A DNA stretch of 6,485 bases from Anaerolineales bacterium (GTDB lineage Bacteria; Chloroflexota; Anaerolineae; Anaerolineales; UBA6663), in NCBI GenBank assembly GCA_017999235.1, contig JAGOBN010000247.1, positions 1 through 6,485 of the forward strand, written 5' to 3'. Of this stretch, positions 1-5,634 are shown one piece after another. The notes below the pieces were generated by a model. The model searched no databases, was not told the DNA's origin, and saw only the letters and a program-made list of their open reading frames with translations. Position 1 is the first letter of the stretch; each line of letters starts with the position of its first letter. Position numbers and translations under genes: made by a program.

Positions 1-100
1 CCACGTGGTCATGATCGTCGGCCGCGGCCGCCGCCACCAGCAGCGCGTGGACGGCGGGCAGATCTTCATAGCGTAAGGGGTGCCAAGTTAGGGTAGACAT
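1..100 (-). CDS. Probable GNAT-family N-acetyltransferase, N-terminal fragment
   Basis: The first 33 codons of a minus-strand gene, cut off by the left window edge. The ATG at 100-98 opens a frame reading MSTLTWHPLRYEDLPAVHAL and continuing in Ala- and Asp-rich sequence with no stop. A short beta strand, then R-x-x-D-L-P-A-V and a hydrophobic helix, is how GNAT domains typically begin, and the other GNAT proteins in this window open in a similar way (for example R-R-E-A-D-L-P-A-V in the gene at 2193-3116). No acetyl-CoA motif is visible, so the call rests on this opening and on context. It lies 74 bases downstream of the ABC-F stop. The bases before the ATG (CCTGATCCC) hold no good Shine-Dalgarno and I see no convincing promoter in the gap, so it may be read from the upstream operon. 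Alternative: another small protein with a similar opening. Confidence 0.68.
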   Translation of the reverse strand, partial: MSTLTWHPLRYEDLPAVHALLVAAAAADDHDHV

Positions 101-174
101 GGGATCAGGTCATTAAGGTTGGGGTGATAAACGGGCATTGGCGCGCAGGCGCGGCGTGGTCAACTCCCTCGCCG

Positions 175-2187
175 TCAGCCCGCGGCCGGCTGGGGCGCGG
201 CCAGCGCCTCCCAGGCGGCCAGCAACTGTTCCAGTTCGGTCTGGGCATAGGCATAGTCCTCGCCCAGCGCGCGCACCCGCGCATGGTCCTCGCCCGCGCT
301 CTGCATCAGGTCGCCCAGCGTCGCGAGCTCCGCCTCTTTCAGCGCCACTTTTTCTTCCAAGTCCGCCAGGGCGCGCGCGCGCTTCTTGGCCCCGCGCTCG
401 GGCGCCAGCGCGACCTTGGAGACCGGCGGCGGCGGCGCGGCCGGCCGGACTTCCGCCGGCGGGCGCGTTTCCGTCTTGCGCGCCGCCCACTCTTTGTAGG
501 TGCCCGCGAACACCGTCAGTTGGCCGGCGCGCACCTCCCAGATTTGGGTCCCCAGGCGGTCGATCAGATACCGGTCATGCGAGACCAGCAGGATGGTGCC
601 GGCGAAATTCTCCAGCACCTCCTGCAGCACTTCCTGAGCCGGGATATCCAGATGATTGGTCGGCTCATCCAACAGCAGCAGGTTCGCGCCCTCCAGGGCC
701 AGGATCGCCAGCGCCAGCCGCGCGCGTTCGCCGCCGCTCAGCGCTTCCACGCGCTTGTAAACGTCCTCGCCCCGGAAGAGGTACTGCGCCAGGTAGCTGC
801 GCGCCTCGCCGTCCGGCATATAGCGGTGCCGGCGCAGCTCTTCGATCACGGTCTGCGTCACATCGAGCGCGTCCTGCGCCTGGGCAAAGTAGCCGACCTG
901 GAGGCTGGCGCCCAGCTTGACGTGGCCGGCCAGCGGCGGCAGCTGGCCGAGCAGCGTCTTTAGGAACGTAGTCTTGCCGGCGCCGTTCGGGCCGATGACG
1001 GCCGCGCACTCGCCGCGCGTCAGGACCACATCCGGGGCCAGAAACAGCGGGTTGCCCGGATAGCCCACCTGCAGACCGTAAGTGCGGACCACCAGCTCCC
1101 CGCTCACGCGCTCGGGCTTGAGGCGCACTTTGAGGCGCAGGCGGCGGTTGCTGGGCGCCTCCAGCGCGTTGATCTGCCGGATGGCGTCCACCACGCCGAT
1201 GGTGCTGGAGGGCAGCGAGATGCCCAGCTCCAGCCAGCTTTGATCACTCCGCAGCGCCTGCAGGCCATAGGTCTCGATGATCAGCAGATCCCGATGCACG
1301 CGCTTGAGCAGTCCCACCGCCCGCGCGTTGGTGCTGGCGCGCGCGATGTTGCGCTGCACAAAATCGATCTCTTTAAGCAGCCGCGCTTTCTCTTCCGCAA
1401 ACACCTGGACCTGCCGCTCGTAACGTTCATCGCGCTGGTTCAGGTAGGCGGTGTAGTTGCCGTGGAAGACCTCCATGCCGGCCCGGCTCATCTCCCAGAT
1501 GGTGTTGACGACGTTGTCCAGGAAATACCGGTCATGGCTCACCACCAGCAGCGCGCCCGGCCACTCGCGCAAGGCGCGCTCCAGCCATTCCACGGCGTCC
1601 GCGTCCAGGTGGTTGGTGGGCTCGTCCAGGATCAACAGGTCCGGCTGTTCCAGCAGCAAACGCGCCAGCAGCGCCCGCGTCTTCTGGCCGCCGCTCAGGT
1701 GGCGCAGGGGCATGGCGTGCTGGGACTTCTCAAACCCGAGGCCCTCCAGCGTCTGGGTGATGCGCTGCTCGTAAGCATAGCCGCCGGCGTGCTCAAACGC
1801 CGCCTGGGCCGCGCCGTACTCGGCCAGCGACTCCGGCGTATGGTCGCCGGCCGCCATGCGCGCTTCCAGCTCCCGCAGCCGGGCCTCCTGCGCGCGCAAG
1901 GCCTCAAAGGCCGTCAGCATCTCGGCGAAGAGCGCGTTGTCGCGGTCGGCGAAGGCCTCCACGGCCTCCTGGCGCAGATAGCCCAGGCGCCGGCCGCGCG
2001 CTAGATGGACCGCGCCGGTCGTGGCCGGCATCTGGCCGGCCATGATCAGCAGCAGCGAGGTCTTGCCGATGCCGTTCGGGCCGATCAGACCGATCTTGCC
2101 GTCGTTGGGGATGCTGACCGTGACCCGGCTGAAGACATCAAAGGCGCCGAAGGACAGCCCGATATTGGAAGTGGTGAGGATAGACAT
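175..2187 (-). CDS. ABC-F family ATPase (ribosome-associated translation factor)
   Basis: A 670-residue cytosolic protein with two ATP-binding cassettes and no membrane segments. Cassette 1 has Walker A GPNGIGKTS (36-44), Q-loop YLRQ (70-73), signature LSGGQ (164-168), Walker B LLILDEP (184-190) followed by TNHLD, and switch SHDR (217-220). Cassette 2 has GPNGAGKTT (399-407), LSGGE (483-487), LLLLDEP (503-509) with TNHLD, and SHDR (536-539). Both catalytic glutamates (E189, E508) are present. An interdomain linker of about 110 residues (about 251-363) and a charged C-terminal coiled coil (about 600-660), after a Pro-rich spacer, complete the ABC-F plan. Family members bind the ribosomal E site and help stalled or drug-bound ribosomes; the subfamily here is not assigned. 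The frame is open upstream to 2607, but that part overlaps the GNAT gene; the ATG at 2187-2185 begins the conserved domain, 5 bases after that gene's TAA, with weak GGGA 8 bases upstream. Translational coupling is likely. Confidence 0.95.
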   Translation of the reverse strand: MSILTTSNIGLSFGAFDVFSRVTVSIPNDGKIGLIGPNGIGKTSLLLIMAGQMPATTGAVHLARGRRLGYLRQEAVEAFADRDNALFAEMLTAFEALRAQEARLRELEARMAAGDHTPESLAEYGAAQAAFEHAGGYAYEQRITQTLEGLGFEKSQHAMPLRHLSGGQKTRALLARLLLEQPDLLILDEPTNHLDADAVEWLERALREWPGALLVVSHDRYFLDNVVNTIWEMSRAGMEVFHGNYTAYLNQRDERYERQVQVFAEEKARLLKEIDFVQRNIARASTNARAVGLLKRVHRDLLIIETYGLQALRSDQSWLELGISLPSSTIGVVDAIRQINALEAPSNRRLRLKVRLKPERVSGELVVRTYGLQVGYPGNPLFLAPDVVLTRGECAAVIGPNGAGKTTFLKTLLGQLPPLAGHVKLGASLQVGYFAQAQDALDVTQTVIEELRRHRYMPDGEARSYLAQYLFRGEDVYKRVEALSGGERARLALAILALEGANLLLLDEPTNHLDIPAQEVLQEVLENFAGTILLVSHDRYLIDRLGTQIWEVRAGQLTVFAGTYKEWAARKTETRPPAEVRPAAPPPPVSKVALAPERGAKKRARALADLEEKVALKEAELATLGDLMQSAGEDHARVRALGEDYAYAQTELEQLLAAWEALAAPQPAAG

Positions 2188-2192
2188 CGTGA

Positions 2193-3116
2193 TTATCCCG
2201 GCGCCGGCCGGGGCGAAAAGGTTTGCTCGCCGGCGAGGTAGCGCCGGACAACTTGGAAGCCAACGGATTGATAAAAGCTCATGGCCGCGTCGTCGCCGGC
2301 ATACGTCTCGACCACCGCCCGCCGGGCGCCGCGCGCTGCCATACGCCGGAACAGCTCCGCCAGCAAGGCGCGGCCCAGGCCGCGGTGCTGAAAGTCCGGA
2401 TGGACGCCGCACGGCTCCACTTGGGCCCAGGCCCCGTCCGGGGCCGGCCAGCCGATACAGAACCCCGCCAACTGTCCGGCCAGCGTCTCCACCACCAGAT
2501 CCAGATCCGGCGCGTAGCCCGGCCCCCGCACCACCCGCCGGCGCCAGGCTTCGGTCATGTTCGCGCTTCCAAAGGCGGCGCGGTGCAGGTCCGTGTAGGC
2601 CGCGCACTCCGCCTCTCCGCGCAAAGGCCGAATGACAAACCCGGCCGGCACGGCGGGGCCGGCCGCCTCGGCCGCCAGCGGCCGCTCAAACTGGGCGAGC
2701 TCATAGGCGCCGAAGTGGAAGCCGGCGGCTTCGGCGGCGGCACGCCAGGCGGCATCCCCCGCCTCGGCTTCCACATAGACCGAGACGGGCTGGCCCTGAG
2801 ACTCGGCTTTGGCTTGGACGCGGGCCGCGGCCCAAGTCAACATGCCGCCCTCCAGGCCGGCGGCGCGCGCGGCCGGCGTCACCCCCAAATCCAACGTGCC
2901 CCACGGACCTTGCAGGACCGCGAAACCAGCCAGGGCGTCTCCGGCAGTATGCCAACAGCGCCCATTGTCAGGATCGTCCAGCGCCCACGAGGCCAGCCGG
3001 TACGGCAGGTCGGCTACGTGGCGCTGGCCGGCCGGGTGCGCGGCGACCAGGCCCAAGACGGCCGGCAGATCGGCCTCGCGCCGGCACGGGCGGGAGCTAA
3101 AGCGGAGTGTATCCAT
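2193..3116 (-). CDS. Tandem GNAT-domain N-acetyltransferase, N-terminal domain degenerate
   Basis: A 307-residue cytosolic protein built of two GNAT folds. The C-terminal domain (about 158-303) carries the acetyl-CoA pyrophosphate-binding motif QHRGLG (243-248) in V-H-P-D-F-Q-H-R-G-L-G-R-A-L-L, and a motif-B-like FYQSVGF (281-287), so it should bind acyl-CoA. The N-terminal domain (about 1-147) has the same outline, but its equivalent site reads RAAGLE (84-89), with Glu where Gly/Ala is usual. It is probably a non-catalytic or structural half. Substrate unknown. The C-terminal domain closely resembles that of the protein at 5631-6485, so the two are paralogs. The ATG at 3116-3114 is preferred over an in-frame TTG at 3128, because the TTG lies inside the end of rtcB, and GGTAGG formed across the rtcB stop sits just before the ATG. 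It starts 5 bases after rtcB and ends 5 bases before the ABC-F gene. Confidence 0.88.
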   Translation of the reverse strand: MDTLRFSSRPCRREADLPAVLGLVAAHPAGQRHVADLPYRLASWALDDPDNGRCWHTAGDALAGFAVLQGPWGTLDLGVTPAARAAGLEGGMLTWAAARVQAKAESQGQPVSVYVEAEAGDAAWRAAAEAAGFHFGAYELAQFERPLAAEAAGPAVPAGFVIRPLRGEAECAAYTDLHRAAFGSANMTEAWRRRVVRGPGYAPDLDLVVETLAGQLAGFCIGWPAPDGAWAQVEPCGVHPDFQHRGLGRALLAELFRRMAARGARRAVVETYAGDDAAMSFYQSVGFQVVRRYLAGEQTFSPRPAPG

Positions 3117-3121
3117 TGGAC

Positions 3122-4543
3122 CTACCAATCACCGGGCTCGGCGGCCATCCGCACGATGCGCGGCGTAAACCGGCCGATCGTTTCCACCAGATCAGTCTGC
3201 GCGGCCATGATCTGCTCGATGCGTTTGTACGCCTGCGGGCTTTCGTCCAGTCCGCCGCCCAGCAGCGTGACGCCGCGCTCCGCCAGATAGCGGTCGCGGT
3301 CCTTCTTGGCGATCGTGTTGAGCGCCTGCTTGCGGCTCATCTGCCGGCCGGCGCCGTGCGCGGCCGAGTTGAGCGCCGCCGCGTCGCCGCGCCCGCGCAC
3401 CACATAGCCGGGATCGCCCATCGAGCCGGGGATGATGCCCAGCACGCCGGGGCCGGCCGGCGTGGCGCCCTTGCGGTGGACGATGACGCGCCGCCCGTCC
3501 GGCAGGCGTTCTTCCCAGGCGAAGTTGTGGTGGTTTTCCACGCTGGCCGCCTCGGCCAGGCCGGCCGCCGCCGCCACGCGCTGATGGATGACGAAGTGGC
3601 TGGCCGAGGCAAACCGGCCGGCCACTTCCATGGCCATCCAGTATTCCTGGCCGGCTTCGGAGTCTAGGTCCAGCCAGGCCAGGTGCCGCACGGCTTTATC
3701 CAGCTGGGGATGCAGATCCATGGCCAGCTTGGAATAATACTCGGCGGCCTTGAAGCCCACGCCGCGCGAGCCGCTGTGCGAGAGCAGGGCCAGGTAGGAG
3801 CCAGGCGCCAGCCCCGCCAGTTCCGCCGTCAGGTCCAACGCCCCCCACTCCACAAAGTGGTTGCCGGTGCCGCTGGTCCCCAGCTGATCATACGCGATCG
3901 GGTGCAGATGGCGCAGCAGCGGCGTGGCCTCCCAGTCTTCATCATCCAAGACGGCGTGATCCGGCCGCTGGGCCTGCTCCCATTTGGCGCCCATGCCAAA
4001 GCGCGTCTGCGCCAACAGGGCACGCTCAAAGACGGCGGGCTTCTGGCCCAGCAGGATCGGCGATTGGGGATAGATCGACAGCCGCATGCGGCAAGCGATA
4101 TCCACCCCGACAGCGTACGGGATGACGGCGTCTTCCACCGCCAGCACCCCGCCGATGGGCAGACCGTAGCCCACATGCGCGTCCGGCATCAGGGCCCCGG
4201 CCGCGCTCACCGGCAGGCGCAGGGCGTTGTCCATCTGCGCCAGCGCGCCGGCATCGATGTATTCCCGGCCCCACACCCGGTAGGCCAGCGGCGCGGCGCG
4301 CAGAGTCTCCGGCCGCTCGCGGGGCGGCGCGCTGGCCGTCACCAGCGCCGCGGCCAGCTCCCCCGCGGACTCGTCGGCGGTAAAGGCGGCCGGCGCCGCG
4401 CGGACGGCCTCCAAACGCGCCAGAATCTGATCGCGGTCCAGGCCGGCCTGCCACAGCGCCTCCGCCGTCTCCTTGGCCAGGCGGATGAGCGGCCCGTCCG
4501 GCCACCCGTTCAGCTTGAGAATCTTGCCGCTAATGACGCCCAC
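3122..4543 (-). CDS. rtcB: RtcB-family RNA ligase (3'-phosphate/2',3'-cyclic phosphate to 5'-OH)
   Basis: A 473-residue GTP- and Mn2+-dependent RNA ligase that seals broken RNA, such as tRNA halves or cleaved rRNA. The expected active-site residues are present: PDAH (120-123), metal ligands Asp148 and Cys151 in GVDIACRM, His229 in GTSGTGNHFVE, His256 in HSGSRG, His339 in HHNFAW, and the guanylylated histidine His396 in HGAGRQMSR. HRKGAT (356-361) is also conserved. About 80 residues precede the RtcB core, making it longer than the roughly 408-residue E. coli enzyme; DIACRM replaces the commoner DIGCGM. I infer a divergent RtcB subfamily that should still be active. The frame opens at a GTG at 4558, but AAGGAGG lies inside those first codons, exactly placed for the GTG at 4543-4541, which I take as the start. 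The gene sits between GNAT genes and shares a tight operon with an ABC-F ATPase; no archease gene or rtcA is visible here. Confidence 0.94.
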   Translation of the reverse strand: MGVISGKILKLNGWPDGPLIRLAKETAEALWQAGLDRDQILARLEAVRAAPAAFTADESAGELAAALVTASAPPRERPETLRAAPLAYRVWGREYIDAGALAQMDNALRLPVSAAGALMPDAHVGYGLPIGGVLAVEDAVIPYAVGVDIACRMRLSIYPQSPILLGQKPAVFERALLAQTRFGMGAKWEQAQRPDHAVLDDEDWEATPLLRHLHPIAYDQLGTSGTGNHFVEWGALDLTAELAGLAPGSYLALLSHSGSRGVGFKAAEYYSKLAMDLHPQLDKAVRHLAWLDLDSEAGQEYWMAMEVAGRFASASHFVIHQRVAAAAGLAEAASVENHHNFAWEERLPDGRRVIVHRKGATPAGPGVLGIIPGSMGDPGYVVRGRGDAAALNSAAHGAGRQMSRKQALNTIAKKDRDRYLAERGVTLLGGGLDESPQAYKRIEQIMAAQTDLVETIGRFTPRIVRMAAEPGDW

Positions 4544-4548
4544 GGCGT

Positions 4549-4555
4549 CCTCCTT
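4549..4555 (-). promoter_or_regulatory. Strong Shine-Dalgarno of rtcB
   Basis: Read on the minus strand, AAGGAGG is followed by 5 bases (ACGCC) and GTG at 4543. It is the best ribosome binding site in the window. It moves the rtcB start five codons downstream of the longest frame. It lies 8 bases past the GC-rich hairpin at 4564-4606, so the site itself stays outside the stem. Confidence 0.8.
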
Positions 4556-4563
4556 CACCCGCG

Positions 4564-4613
4564 GCGCCGCGGCCCGCAGCCGTAACCCGGCCCCGGACCG
4601 CGGCGCTTTTTTT
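4564..4613 (+). terminator. Intrinsic-terminator-like hairpin with T7 tract, plus-strand orientation
   Basis: Perfect 9-bp inverted repeat GCGCCGCGG (4564-4572) / CCGCGGCGC (4598-4606), with a 25-base loop that can itself form short C/G pairs, followed directly by seven T (4607-4613). This is the layout of a rho-independent terminator for transcription in the plus direction. Read along the genes (minus strand) it is the reverse: the TAA of the GNAT gene runs into an A tract, then the hairpin, with no U tract after it, so it should not stop operon transcription well. It could block antisense transcripts coming from the rtcB region, or act as a hairpin in the rtcB leader. The sequence structure is certain; the function is inferred. 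Confidence 0.5.
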
Positions 4614-5634
4614 ACAGCGGTTTGCGGTACGTCACACTGCCCTGCACCGGGCGGAAACCGCAGGCCTCATAGACGCGCAGGGCGCCGCTCAGATTCTGCG
4701 TATCCACGCCCAGCGCGGACTCGGTCATGCCCTGCTCCTTGAACACCCGCAGGGTGCGCGTAATCAGCGCCCGCGCCAAGCCCTGCTTGCGCCACGGCCG
4801 GCGCACACTGATGAACTCGCACCAGCCGCGCTTCCGGTTGAAACTGGCGTTTTCATGGTGGTTGATGAACCCCTTCACCTGGCCGGCCACCTGATGGGTG
4901 GCGGTGTCCCAGGCGATCTGCCACAGCGCCGGCGTGAAGACGGTCGGGTCATTCAGCCAGGCCTGGTAGTCAGCCTCCGTCGGCTCGGCAAAGCCCCAGT
5001 GATCGCGGAAGGCCTCGTTGTTGGCGTCCCAGATCGGGCGGTAGTGTTCCGGCTGAACCGGCCGCACTTCCAGGCCGGCCGGCAGGGGGAAGTCCGGGAT
5101 GTTTTCCAGGTCGGGGCGCACCATCAAGTAACCATAGCGCACGGCGGTATAGCCGGACGCCTTCAACAGGGTCTCGGTCCCGGCCGCCCGGTCGGAGACG
5201 AACGCCTGGAAGAAGCGCGGCCCATCCACCGGCTGCTCCGCCGCCACCGCCCGCAGGCGCGCCTGGAACCAGCCCAGCATCGCGGCCCCGATCCCCTTCC
5301 GCCGCCAGGCCGGATCGATAAAGGCGAAGTGGTTGAACAGCCGCGCGCCGCTGTCTTCACGGTAATGATCCACGCGCCCGTAGGCCACCAACTGGCCGGC
5401 GACCTCCGCCATCAGCACATCGCGGTCGGGGTCGGAGTTGGTCAGGTGCGCGTAGGTGTTGGCGATCTCCTCCAGGGTGATCACCCGCTCGTTGCCGTCG
5501 GCGATCTCGCTGGCCGACAGCACGCGCATCATCGCCGGAAAATCGTCCGCGCCGCGAAAGCGCCGGAAGACCAGGCCGGGCAGCGCCGGCGCGTTCGCGA
5601 CACGGACAGGGTCAAGGGATAGCTCAGTGCTCAT
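4612..5634 (-). CDS. Tandem GNAT-domain N-acetyltransferase with both acetyl-CoA motifs
   Basis: A 340-residue cytosolic protein of two GNAT domains, the arrangement also known from mycothiol synthase MshD, though I cannot say it shares that reaction. The N-terminal domain (about 20-172) has the acyl-CoA motif RRKGIG (111-116) after F-A-F-I-D-P-A-W. The C-terminal domain (about 188-338) has RKQGLA (282-287) after I-S-V-R-R-P-W and ends with VYEACGF (321-327). Unlike the gene at 2193-3116, both halves keep an RxxGx(G/A) loop, so both could bind acyl-CoA. Substrate unknown. The ATG at 5634-5632 overlaps the TGA of the upstream GNAT gene in an ATGA junction, with GGAG at 5646-5643, 8 bases before the ATG, so it is translationally coupled. 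The TAA at 4614-4612 lies in the A tract flanking the hairpin before rtcB. Confidence 0.92.
   Translation of the reverse strand: MSTELSLDPVRVANAPALPGLVFRRFRGADDFPAMMRVLSASEIADGNERVITLEEIANTYAHLTNSDPDRDVLMAEVAGQLVAYGRVDHYREDSGARLFNHFAFIDPAWRRKGIGAAMLGWFQARLRAVAAEQPVDGPRFFQAFVSDRAAGTETLLKASGYTAVRYGYLMVRPDLENIPDFPLPAGLEVRPVQPEHYRPIWDANNEAFRDHWGFAEPTEADYQAWLNDPTVFTPALWQIAWDTATHQVAGQVKGFINHHENASFNRKRGWCEFISVRRPWRKQGLARALITRTLRVFKEQGMTESALGVDTQNLSGALRVYEACGFRPVQGSVTYRKPL

Noticed and set aside
126..164. Possible promoter before the left-edge GNAT gene (minus-strand TTGACC at 164-159)
   Set aside because: At 17-18 bases spacing the -10 hexamer would be CCAATG or CAATGC, a poor match; the AT-richer TTTATC at 131-126 is too far away.
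2188..2607. Upstream extension of the ABC-F frame by 140 codons
   Set aside because: It overlaps the intact acetyl-CoA-binding part of the GNAT gene in another frame, and its translation is Gly/Arg/Ala-rich without domain character.
3117..3128. TTG start for the GNAT gene at 3128
   Set aside because: It would overlap the rtcB stop and gain only four residues; the ATG at 3116 has a better position and an SD-like GGTAGG before it.
2223..3290. Long plus-strand frame of 355 codons antisense to the GNAT gene and the end of rtcB
   Set aside because: Its product is Arg/Gln/Gly-rich without a recognisable domain, and it lies opposite a well-supported gene; long antisense frames are expected at this G+C.
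175..4543. Known defence or toxin-antitoxin system around rtcB
   Set aside because: No nuclease, toxin, reverse transcriptase, CRISPR repeat or mobile-element gene is visible; the neighbours are GNAT and ABC-F genes only.
3683..4585. Plus-strand frame of 300 codons antisense to rtcB, whose stop falls in the loop of the plus-strand terminator-like hairpin
   Set aside because: The placement is tempting, but the product is low-complexity Gln/Arg/Gly-rich with no domain, and the opposite strand encodes intact RtcB motifs throughout. I treat it as a shadow.
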